From positions 15,488,925 through 15,552,924 of the forward strand of contig CM033123.1 of NCBI GenBank assembly GCA_019321725.1: DNA of 64,000 nucleotides. Direction: 5' to 3'. Source of the stretch: Paulownia fortunei (Eukaryota > Streptophyta > Magnoliopsida > Lamiales > Paulowniaceae). Shown here one piece after another: positions 12,929 through 23,020 of this stretch. The notes beneath the pieces are model-generated. The model did not search any database, was not told the origin of the DNA, and saw only the letters and a program-made list of their open reading frames with translations. Both the position numbers and the translations under genes were made by a program. Position 1 is the stretch's first letter, and every line of letters begins with the position of its first letter.

Positions 12929-14927
12929 TGATAAGTGCATATTTTTATATCTATTTGTATCAATTCTTCTATGTCTTCTTTGCTTTATTCTTGTTTATAA
13001 TAGGTTTTTATTAATGTTTTGTGTGTGATAGGAGTTTGAGAATGAAAAGATAAAAAATGAGCCAAAACGAAGTTGAAAGAAGCATTCTTGGGCCAAATTG
13101 ACACAGGTCCACTACGACAGTATTTGTATTTTGGACATAAAAGTCTGATCCAAAGCTCAATTGACCTGATTCTTATCTTATTGAAAATATAAGATATGTA
13201 TCTATAACTTTCATGTTTTCAAGATTTTCCAATTCAATTGATTTCAAAGAGTAAAATTCGGTTAAAGAGTCAAATATGCACTGAAACTTTCAGATATGAC
13301 AGTCTTTGTATATCTATCATAACTCTATTCACAAATATGATATTGATCTGATTCAAGTGGCTAAAGATAGATAAGAGATAGGGCTATAATTCTTATGAAG
13401 ATAATAAAGGTCAATTCAATTTATAAAGAGGTCAAAAATTAGTTAAAAGAGGATATACAGTGTTAGATAGTCATTTTGGAGAAGAAGAAAATAGTAGCAT
13501 CGGCGCCTAGGCGCCCTGTTTTCGGCACCTTAGCACCGTGCTTACTGCCCTATTTGAGAAATATGACACCTAGGAACCATATTATAGCACCCAGGCACTA
13601 TCCATATGACAAATCTGATGCTTTTGGTTGGAATGATGGCAAGTGGCAATCCTTTACACCTTTTGGCACATGTTTGTGATATGTATATACTAGATACATA
13701 TATCATACCACACACCTTCCTCACTTTACACCAAATGCACAACACACCTTTCTCACTTTACTCAAAATACACAATATATTTTACACACTTTACACCAAAT
13801 CACATCACCTTCTCACAATCTATAAAAGGGCACTATCATTTCAACACAAACAGGAATTTTCAGATTCACGCACTCTCTACATTATTCACATTTTGAAAGC
13901 ACTCTTGGGGTTTTTGGAGCTTCAAGGAAGAAAAAGTGGAAGAGGCTTGAAGGAGGAGACATCCATAATCTACCATCAACCTCAACTATCTTCGTCAACC
14001 AATAAGTTTCTTTGATTCCCAATGTTGCTAATTTTTATTCTCTTGTCATTTCTTATCATGTTAGGTTAAACTTCTTTATTGGTTGAGGTTAATTTCAAAG
14101 CCTTAGACATGAGTTTTTGTAATTGAATGTTTGATATTATTGATCAATTTTCCAATTGAGTTTGTTTATGTTTTTCTATACTTAATGTCTTATAGGTATT
14201 TTCTTACTTTGTTTGGGTGCACAACCAAATCGGGTTTGAGAATTCCCTACAACTAGATTAGAGATTTTAGATCCGTAATTGTCTTGAATTTCTAATCATA
14301 TGTAGTAAATTGTGATTAATGATTATGAGATATTTTTGTTAATTGCAATGAAAAATATAACCTAAGTTAAATGACCCGAGCTTGTGTGTTTATTACTTAA
14401 ATTAATCTATCTTTCTTATTTTAATGCATCAATTGGATTAAATCTAGAGAACTTGTTTTATGTTGTTTGGTGGGTAGAGAATTAGATAGAGAGCTTATTC
14501 TATCTAACGAGAAACTAAGGAAAGATTAGGGTAGTAGAGCTTGTTATTACCTACGGTTGATAATTTCATTGGCAAATTGATCATAATATTGATATGAAAT
14601 TAGAACTCATTGTCTAGTTATGGCGAATGAAACCTCAACCTACTTTAATCGATTGTTGATTGTTGTTTTGATTTTGATTGATTTATATTTTAATTAGTTT
14701 TAATTTATGTGATTTAGTTAATCAACTCAATCCCCCTCAAATATTTGTTGTTTATTTCTAGAGTTTGCTTGTTGAAGTCATAGTTTTAAGTTTAAATTCT
14801 TAGTTAGTTGAATTGATAGTAAATCAATTAGCCTTGATCCTCGTAGGATCGACTCTTACTCGCTCTATACTCGTTAAATATTTATTGAAGTAAGGTTTAA
14901 ATTTGGTAGGCATACGACAACCGATCA
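12929..14927 (+). mobile_element. Solo LTR (1,999 bp) with 5-bp target duplication
   Basis: The element starts TGATAAGTGC and ends CGACAACCGATCA, so it has TGAT/ATCA ends. It is flanked on both sides by CAAGG (12924-12928 and 14928-14932). A TATA box (TATAAAAGGG, 13821-13830) fits an LTR promoter. The 3' part resembles the ends of plant Ty3/gypsy LTRs (phrases CCTCGTAGGATCGACTC and GTAGGCATACGAC). No gag-pol, primer-binding site or second LTR is present, so it is what LTR-LTR recombination leaves. Orientation is assigned from the TATA box. The family name is not determined. Confidence 0.85.
13821..13830 (+). promoter_or_regulatory. TATA box of the solo LTR
   Basis: TATAAAAGGG is a near-consensus TATA box placed mid-LTR, where the U3/R junction would be. 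Transcription would run toward the downstream PPR fragments and could produce read-through RNA. Confidence 0.55.
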
Positions 14928-14932
14928 CAAGG

Positions 14933-15880
14933 CAACATATTTCCAACATTTTGCTTCAATAATTGAAGAGAAGTAGGTTTGCACCCGTTGTTGTGACATA
15001 CAACATTATCGTCCAGTGCTTGGTAATGAGAAAAGATGTTAACAAGGCAAAATTATACAAGGCAAAAATGGTCAAAATGGATTTCCCATTTGAGGCATCA
15101 TCACTTGAATTGTTCTTTGGTGAGTTGCCAAATATGGAGATATTGGTAATGAAGTTTTTGTCAGATGATAATGTTACACATATTTGTACTACATATTTCA
15201 CTACTATCCTCTCTACCATTTTCACTTATAACATTTTGCTTTTATGACCAATAATCCACTACTACATAAACTATCCATATAAGATATTTTTATTAGTTTG
15301 CTTTAACAAATGAAGATAAATGGCTTTACACCCGATGTTTGACATACAACGTTATCGTTTATGGTTTGTTAATGAAAAAAGGAGACTGCCAATGCAAAAT
15401 TATACAAGGCGAAAATGGTCCAAAGGCATTTTTCACTTGAGACATCATCACATGAATTGTTTTTTGGTGAGTTGCCAAATACAGAGAATTGGTAATGAAG
15501 TTTTCGTGAGATGATGATATTACACATATTTGTACTACATATTCTACTACTATACTCTCTACCAATTTCACTTATAATATTTTTATTTTGTAGCCAACAA
15601 CCCACCACTACATAAACTATCTATACAACATATTTCTATCTGTTTACTTCAATAAATAAGGAGAAGTGGGTGTGCACCCGATGTTGTGACATATAACATT
15701 ATCGTCCAGGCTTGCTAATAAGAAATGAACTGACAAGGTAAAATTACACATGGCAGAAATGGTTAAAAGTAGTTTCCCACTTAAGGCATCATCACTTGAA
15801 TTGCTCTTTGGTAAGTTTCCAAATGCGGAGAAACTAGTATTGAAATTTTTGTCAGATGATAGATATTGCACATATTTATT
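14933..15880 (+). pseudogene. PPR last-motif fragments, units 2-4 in tandem
   Basis: Three direct copies of about 320 bp: 14933-15240, 15255-15590 and 15600-15880. Unit 2 is open and reads KRSRFAPVVVTYNIIVQCL followed by VMRKDVNKAKLYKAKMVK and a tail FEASSLELFFGELPN, the layout of a final PPR motif and C-terminal tail of Rf-like proteins. Units 3 and 4 carry frameshifts. Each copy also includes about 100 bp of following non-coding sequence (ATATTTGTACTACAT). This is exactly the part that the PPR copies at 5.8-10.3 kb lack, and it is on the opposite strand. Confidence 0.75.
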
Positions 15881-15929
15881 TTTAGTAGGTATTTGTGTTT
15901 AAAAACTCACACAAAATGAGTCTGAGAAT

Positions 15930-16315
15930 TGTTGTTCCCTTTTTTACATTCTTCTAGGAAGAGTAGTGGGATTTATTTTTTGTTAATTAAGAACTGTGAT
16001 AATCATATCATTAAAGTTAACTATCAGTATTGATTCCTAGTATTAGAAATACAAGCTATATATAACTTGAGTTTGTATAAGTGGATACTAGGTAGCTAAA
16101 GATAGTTGATATATTGAATGACTTTACTAGTATAATGAAGTACTCTCTCAGCAACCAAGGAAATAACTGTGCATAAGAGCGCCACCACTTACGTTGCCAC
16201 ATACTCCATAGACACCTCATCTTTTCCACTTTCTTTAGGTCATTGATTGATCACTGATAATGGGATTCAATTTCTCTTGATACATTTTTTTAGACTAAAG
16301 ATGTTAATTGTTCAC
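15930..16315 (-). pseudogene. MLO 5' fragment, exons 1-2 (copy 1)
   Basis: Reverse complement matches the start of the MLO gene at 37.6-37.98 kb. It carries the region after the start codon (GTGTCTATGGAGTATG versus GTGTCTTTGGAGTATA), VVALLCTVISLVAERVLHY, the exon 1 donor, the first part of intron 1 (CAATATATCAAC, TTTAGCTACCTAGT) and an exon 2 copy FLINKK followed by a stop. In-frame stops and indels disable it. Intron retention shows DNA-level duplication. Confidence 0.85.
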
Positions 16316-16379
16316 ATGCAATATATATTTATTTGCACAAGCTTTAGCACACGAAACTTCTCAAATGATTGATATATTT

Positions 16380-16650
16380 ATTGTTCACCACCTACGTTGG
16401 CACATACTCCAAAGACACCTTCCTTTTTTTACTTTCTTTGGCCATTGATTGATCACTGATATGATGGATTCAATTTCTCGTGATATAATTTTTTCTTGAA
16501 CTAAAGATGTTAATTGCTCGCATGTAATATGTGTGTGTGTGTATATTTGTACAAGCTTTAGCAGATGGAATTGGTGATTCTTGTAGTGATATATTAGTAG
16601 TATATACTCATGAATTGGAATAGGTTGTAATTGGTAAAGATACACAAATA
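16380..16650 (-). pseudogene. MLO 5' fragment, promoter/leader plus start of exon 1 (copy 2)
   Basis: Second minus-strand copy, tandem to the first. It matches the MLO leader (CACTACAAGAATCACCAATT versus CACTTCAAGAATCACCAATT near 37520) through the ATG (ATCAATCAATGGCC) and reads MAKESKKRKVSLEYVPT followed by a stop, against MAGGGGEEVSLEYTPT in the intact gene. It ends where exon 1 would continue. Confidence 0.85.
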
Positions 16651-18277
16651 TTGTGAAATCACGAATTTGGCATAGATTTCCACAAAGAAAAGCAGTGTGT
16701 TGAATTATTTACTTACAAAACAATTTGTCTTATAACTAAGAAATAAAAATAATATGCACTTGAGTTTTAGATATGAGAATGATTAATTATTATTAATTTT
16801 ACCTTTTTTTAATTGTTACTATTAGAATCCATACACAATGAAGATTTTAATGGGATAGTATTATCATATAGCTCGTGCATTAATACGATCATGATATTGT
16901 TTTAATGTCTGCAAATTATCTTTTAACGCCAATAATTTTTTATAGAATCAAGTATTTATGCACACCTTTATCTATAACAAATTAAGGTTTTACGTCAGTA
17001 GTCAGTATATGGAATTAGACATTTATCTAAATGAACATAAGTGTTGGTTGTGTCATTTGTAATATATAAATCAAGAACCGCCACTAAACAATAATTATTT
17101 AATCATAAATTAAGACAATAATACAACACATTTAAATGTTATACACCTTTATAACTGCTTCTTTTCCCCATCAAAAGGTTCATTCTTTCTTCTCAGCCAA
17201 TTAATTTTTTTGAAAGATATAATAAAAGTTGAAAATACTAGATGTAGAAGAGAAACTAGAGAAGATATTTTTATTACTACTAAAAAACTTGGTGCAAAGG
17301 AAAACAATATTAAAACTTTTTTTCTTTCTTCTACCTCCCATTTTACAATTTTGATACATGGCATATTTATAATACTTAGAGTATGTTAGAGGCCAGAAAT
17401 ATAATTGAGGAATTTAACAATCAAGTGATATGCTTGTTGGTCAAGAGTTGATAAGTTATTATACGAAAATTCAAACCATCTTTTGACAAATTTTCATCTA
17501 CCTAATTTAATTGAATTTTCAGGTTGGATATAGCCAGATTCTGTTGATAGGTAAAAAATTAAAGTTGTATATCTTTCTTTTTTAATAGATTTTCATCTGC
17601 CATTTGTCAAATTTAGTTGTAGGATGAGGGAGATATTGTTAAATTACATGATCATATTCCAAAGCCATTATTCAACATCAATAGTGTATTACAACATATT
17701 TCTTGACTATTTTTACACATTTTCACACCATCTTGTATCAACAAACTTGTTTATCTACCTCTTATGTATAATATATCCAAAACTCAGCCCAACAACAATT
17801 TTGGTTAAAAGATATGACCCAATTAGTAAAATAAGTTAGGATTATGCTCAACTATGATCCGAATTTTTATGATCTATTTTGTACAACCAATAATTTTTTT
17901 GATCCTTACATATTTAGTATGGGTTCTAAGGTTTACATGAACTTGTAGATGAATGACTTATAAATCTATAATCTTAAGAATCAACCCAAAACTATTTCAG
18001 AATCAAAAGTTATGTCAATTTCTCTAAACCTGCATAAAAAAATAAAACTTCTTAATTTGATTTTTTTGTTGATTTGCAATTTTATTCATAAAACACGAAA
18101 ATGCTTTAATTTAGAGTTCTAATGATAGCTTCAAAGTAAAAATAATTATAAAAATTGTAATTAATTATACATTTTAAACATTCATAAGTATTTTAATAAA
18201 ATTTTATTTTAATATTTGATCAAGTGGAGTTAGATGAGACATGTTTTGGAGTCAAAAAATTACACGTGACATTAATT
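16651..18277. other. AT-rich intergenic DNA, no gene seen
   Basis: No ORF with recognisable motifs and no splice-supported coding series. Confidence 0.5.
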
Positions 18278-18464
18278 AGGAATTTTCCATTTTCGACAAC
18301 TTAAGTTGACATAGGGACAGAGGGGTATTACATGGATTATTGGCCCCGACTTGGAACATAAAAATCCACATGGATCATGACATGGCATTAGTTGTCCACA
18401 TAGGCAAAATTCAAGGGAAACCACATAACGTCCCTCTCCACATAAAATTTCCAAAATTGTTGAA

Positions 18465-19598
18465 ATGAGAAATTGTAGTCTATCATCCCTTTCTTTTTCA
18501 ATCGCTCAATTGACACAACAAATTCAAAAATTGGCATCAATATCTAACACTTCTGATTTCGTCGACTGCTACTGTGGAAGAAGGGTTGTGCCACAGATAT
18601 TAGGTACGAATGACAACCCAAGAAGAAAGTTTTCATGCATACTTTCACTACTGTGTAAGAATGCCTTTCGATTTTCACATAAAATTGCATTTTTGATTAA
18701 TTTGTAATGATTTGAATGACAATTTTGATATTTTTTTCATTCCATAACCTCAATTTAATTTTTATTTTGTGAAAATTTCGCTTGAAAACAAGGGGTTTGA
18801 GGTTCGATGTGAAACAACAATGTAAATTTCAAATAATTTTAGTGTATTTAAAGTATGTTAAAATTTTGAAGAACGTAACAGAGGGTTTAGGCTAAAAAAT
18901 TGAAAGATATAATTTTAATCCATACATTTGTAAAAATACTATACAGAGTAATTTTTTTTTTTGGATGAAATACTAGTAATCACAATTTTAATGCTTATTG
19001 ATGATGTCTCACACAACATCTTGTTCAAACCAAAAAAAATTGAAGAACACATTAGGAGGTTTAATTCTTAAAAAATTGAAATGAAAATAAAATGTAAAAG
19101 AGCTAAACATCTCAATTAGGATACTTTGAGGTCCTTAAATAATAGTACAAAATGAACTTCTTGGTCTTAAATAATGAAGGAAAGATCTATTTTTCTATTG
19201 AAGTGAATATTATACTAAAATGATGTCAATGCCTTTTTGGTACTTCTATCAATGTATTAAATTCCATGATTTTGTCTTCCTTTTATTAGATTTTTTTGAT
19301 GGCTTCATTTTAATGAGTATAACCTCGAGGATGTATGCTATTCTTGATGAGCATCTACATAAGCTAAGATGATAATAGAAGTAAAATAAACAAGGGGTTG
19401 AGGTACTGATTGACATATATTTCAAGTAATTTGCAGAGATGAGGTTGTAGATTTTTTGCTTGGGAGGATCCTCCAATATGTTGTAGGGTTAGAGCAATAA
19501 TTTATGGTTTGCTAAGGAGGATTAATGTCAAGGAGGATAGAGTTGTCAAGCTAAAATACAAAATAGAAAGCTCATTTAACAGATGTTTGTGTTGCTAA
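18465..19598 (+). pseudogene. GRF-type zinc-finger protein remnant
   Basis: Exon 1 opens at 18465 and holds DCYCGRRVVPQILGTNDNPR then RKFSC: the CxCG...T..NPxRxF..C pattern of GRF zinc fingers. A plausible donor (CTGT|GTAAGAA) follows near 18654. The second half lies at about 19437-19598 after a TTTGCAG acceptor: GCRFFAWEDPP then VRAIIYGLLRR and a basic coiled-coil-like end, closing at TAA 19596-19598. That is the order seen in plant single-GRF proteins (At4g04775-like). The usual NPGRRF glycine is Arg, and a TGA sits just before GCRFF in the joined frame, so it is probably broken. Its nucleic-acid target is unknown. Confidence 0.6.
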
Positions 19599-20099
19599 TT
19601 ATTTTGATGATTTTCTATTGGATATGGACATGCTAAGAGAGGTTGATTGTTGTGAAGGAAGAAAATGAAGCTTCAAGGTTCAAGATGATAGGTTGATGAT
19701 ATTTGTAGTTGTGGTGTAGTGAAGATTGTATAAGATCTTTTTTATTTTTATTATAGAAGTTGTTGTTTAGGAAAAAGAAGCTTCAAGCCATCTTCAACCA
19801 TATAATTTATATGCTTAACTGTTTTGTTTTTAATGCTATGATGTGTTTCAAATTCATTAAAGTTTTGTGTTCAAATGAGAGTCAATAATGGGACATGGAA
19901 TACATGTGATATTCTGTACAAAATAACAATAACAAAATACATTATGTAATATATAGGAAATGAAACAAATATATGACAAAATAAGTAAGACATTTGCAAT
20001 TATGTAAAAAGGATTGAATGGTATCTAAAAAACACAATGAATTGTATTTCAATAATAGTACTCTCTTACATCAATGATTAGAATAATATGCAATTCACC

Positions 20100-20390
20100 A
20101 TCAAAGAACCAATTCCACCATTTACATCAAAATGTCCCCTAACAACAAACGTAGGCACATCACATTGTGCACTCCAAAAAATAACTCGCTTGACTTGTAC
20201 TTCACCAATACCCTTTACTCTTTATATCAAAACCACCTCTTAGCAACAAAAGGAGGCACATCACATTATGCAATTCAACAAAAAAATAACCAGTTTGACA
20301 CTTCATCACAGTTTCACTTCACTATTTACATCAATATTCACAAAATACACAAAATACCAATTTACAGCAAAAATACCTAAGACCCCTACA
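20100..20390. repeat. Two ~100-bp tandem repeats inside the GRF element
   Basis: AGGCACATCACATT followed by A-rich sequence recurs about 102 bp apart (20152 and 20254), with CATTTACATCAA-type phrases at each side. Function unknown; subterminal repeats are common in DNA transposons. Confidence 0.55.
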
Positions 20391-21518
20391 CTACATAACC
20401 TTTCTATTTTTTGGGCTTCTTAAATAACTGAATTGGTTGAGATAGAGTAGAAGTATGATCCATATATTTCGATCGACTTTTCACTATTATGGACTTAGCT
20501 GCAGCTAATGACTCAGTGACTATGCTTTTGGATGAATAATATCAGTTTAAAATTAAGGTTCATCACCCGCTGTCCCTACACCTTCACCCAAAACCTTACC
20601 ACCATCACATTCACCACCGTTCTCACCACACACATACATTTCAAACTCTACATAAACATGCATCTCCCCAAGTGCAACATACTTAATGTCATAATATCAT
20701 TATCATTGAATAACAATTTAAATCTATTATTTATTAAAATGTAATACCTTCTATTAACTTTACCTATTTCTTTTACACTAAACACTAGACAAAGCCAGAT
20801 CTTTTTTGCACAATTTCCTAGTTTCTACATAGTCATAAAACTTTACGTGCCCACCACTGTAATGTGTATGAGGGGAAGTTCGAAATTCACCCCCGTAATG
20901 TACATGTAATGTAATAAAGTACTATCTGAATCTTTGGAAAGCACAAAAAAATGTTAAAAATGAACAAAAAATAGTAAAGAATGCATAGAGGACCCTACAT
21001 GTTTCTCAAATAAAAAACAAACCTCACGTGTTTCCCATATGACAAACAAACATCAAACACAAAAAAGAATACCGTTTCAACAGTTTAAGGATACAAAACA
21101 AATGGAGGACCACATACATCAACAAAAAAAGTAGGTCTTCTTCGTACATCTAACCTGAACCACATAAGTAATGGTAATAGTGATCACTTTGTTAATAATA
21201 TTTTTCATTATTATAGTAAACCTATTCATTTATCAAAATAAAAATGATCATGAGACTTACAGTATCGAGGAAGGGGCATATTGATGTGTCATTGGTTTCT
21301 TAATAAAAGCTCTTCTTTGGGTGTTTCTTAATAAAAGATTAAGTCATGTGAGAGGGAGGTTGGCGTGGGTTTTCCTCTAATTTTGGCCATGTGGAGAACT
21401 AATATCATGTCATGGTCCATGTGGTTTTTTTTTTGTTTTTCAAGTCAGCGCCCAATAATCCATGTAATACCTCTCTCTCCGCATCAGCTTAGGTTGTCGA
21501 AAAATTGAAAAATTCTCA

Positions 21519-22160
21519 CTTTAAATCGTTACATGCGAGTTTCTAGCAAAAAAAGTCTCCATTGTGCAAAAAAATTCAATTTATGTCTATAAATTGTTAC
21601 CCCTTTAATTAAGGGACCAATTTCGCAATTAAGGCTTAACGTAAATGCATAGCCACAAGGTGGTGGATGGGCGCTTGTTTGTCTTTTCCATGTGTGGGCC
21701 TTTTTTGCTCTAGCATGAATGAGACATCAACTGTTCTCTAAGTAATGACTCTCTTTTTGGCTTTCTAAGATTTTTTTTTTTATAATCTAGATATCCTAAC
21801 TTCGCTAGACTAATTATGGACCTCCAAGACACTTGCCCCTAGCATTTTGGAGGGGGTAAATCGCGGGATATGTTTCGACTGGCTCCCGGGTTCCTAACAA
21901 GAATTGTACACTTCTGCGCATAAGGAGCCAAATCTACAGTGATTGCATCATACTAAACTCCGACCGCAAGTCCCACTGGAAGCACAGTTATTGCTCCATA
22001 CCGAAATTCAGCCGCAGGTTCCCATCATAATTCGAACCCCCACCTACTGTTGGAAGCGAATTCAAGTTAATAGTTCCAATAATTGAACTGTGTCCTAGGG
22101 GGCATGAAGAGAGGAGAGGGATGAATAAGTTTAGAATAGTGCCTTGCCTTTCATAGGAGA
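21519..22160. other. Intergenic with a GC-richer repeat-like patch (21835-22080)
   Basis: The patch 21835-22080 is less AT-rich than its surroundings and includes GGTGGGGGTTCGAATTATG on the minus strand, which resembles a pol III B box. A SINE origin is possible, but no A box or poly-A/T end was convincingly placed. It has a weak internal repeat (CCGACCGCAAGTCCCA / CAGCCGCAGGTTCCCA). Confidence 0.35.
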
Positions 22161-22162
22161 GT

Positions 22163-22249
22163 ATTGAAGAGGCTTAAGAAGTATTATAGGTTTGGGAGCA
22201 TAAAGATGATTAACATGCATGGTGATGAGGAAACTAGAGCTGGAAAGGT

Positions 22250-22287
<38 letters not shown>

Positions 22288-23020
22288 GCTGGAATTTGAA
22301 GTATTAGCGAATACCATCAGCTAGCATAGTGCCTATTAAACATACAATAAGACGACGACATTTTGGTCCAAGAAAACTGCAGCTCTTTTGCTCCTTTCTT
22401 CCTCTATAATTTTTTGCGGTTTTTTTGCTTTTGTTTAAATCCAAAATTGTTTGGAGAATTCTGAGCTGTATGCAATCATGGTCCGGCCAATCTGTGCCCA
22501 TTTGATATGGGGCCTCCTTAGTGCATATTCAGTGCATTCTTGAGATGAACCAAAAACACACAAGGAAAATAAAATAAAGCAAATTGACTATTATATATTA
22601 TTATAGCACTCCTTAAATAATGCTGTTTTCTGTGAAACATGTGCAATGTATAGCTTTGCATAGATCAGTGTTATCTGGAATTAGTGTAGTCACCTTCTCA
22701 TTTCATCAGTAATTGACGGTGTTGTTCAGCATATACATTGTATCTTCAAGAAGATTTGAAATAGGTAGGGAGGCTTGAATTTGACACACTTATTTGCCCA
22801 AGAACTCCAGATTTTCTATAGGGTTATGTACGTCTAAGTGGTGTTTGGAAAACCCATTTTAAATGGACTATGGAACTTCACACAGTTTTGTAGGTATTTT
22901 TCAATTTTAAAAGTTCATTTTGGAGGTGCCATACTTGCCAAAGTCGTGTTTCCTGACGACGAAACTGGACTGTCTCTATTGTTCATCGGAAATGCTTCTA
23001 AGGAACACCCTCAAACTCTT
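22163..23020 (+). pseudogene. ARP7 pseudogene (intron, part of middle exon, last exon)
   Basis: Duplicate of the ARP7 region with large internal deletions. 22163-22700 matches ARP7 intron 1-650. The exon copy starts near 22706 (GTAATTGACGGTG... versus GTAATTGAAGGTG), lacks its acceptor, has a stop at ATAGGTAGGG and breaks at CAAGAACTCC, which joins directly to the equivalent of intron position 1173. The last exon follows at about 22920 (GGAILAKVVFP) with about 28 bases removed, then DDETG and a frameshifted end. Exons 3 and 4 of the parent are absent. Not functional. Confidence 0.92.
22253..22283. repeat. (TA)n microsatellite in ARP7 pseudogene intron
   Basis: An uninterrupted AT run interrupts the phrase GGTGAGA...ATGAAGCTGGAA, which is contiguous in the parental intron (88-106). 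Confidence 0.9.

Larger units (their letters stand above)
18278..21518 (+). mobile_element. Inverted-repeat element carrying a GRF zinc-finger gene
   Basis: Inverted repeats of roughly 180 bp bound a 3.2-kb interval: 18278-18460 against the reverse complement of 21330-21518. Shared blocks include TTTTCGACAAC, GGTATTACATGGATTATTGG, CCACATGGA and ATGACATG. The tips read GGAATTTTCC and, inverted, GAGAATTTTTC, reminiscent of Mutator-like (MULE) ends. A weak 9-bp target duplication is possible (ACATTAATT / ACTTTAAAT, 7 of 9). No transposase was found, so it is non-autonomous; class assignment is inference. Confidence 0.6.

Noticed and set aside
12929..14927. Full-length retrotransposon
   Set aside because: No gag-pol, no second LTR, no primer-binding site inside the target duplications.
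20132..20380. 82-codon + ORF
   Set aside because: Explained by A/C-rich tandem repeats inside the transposon-like element.
22037..22050. TTCGAACCCCCAC as a tRNA T-arm
   Set aside because: No matching acceptor, D or anticodon stems within tRNA spacing; left only as a weak SINE hint.
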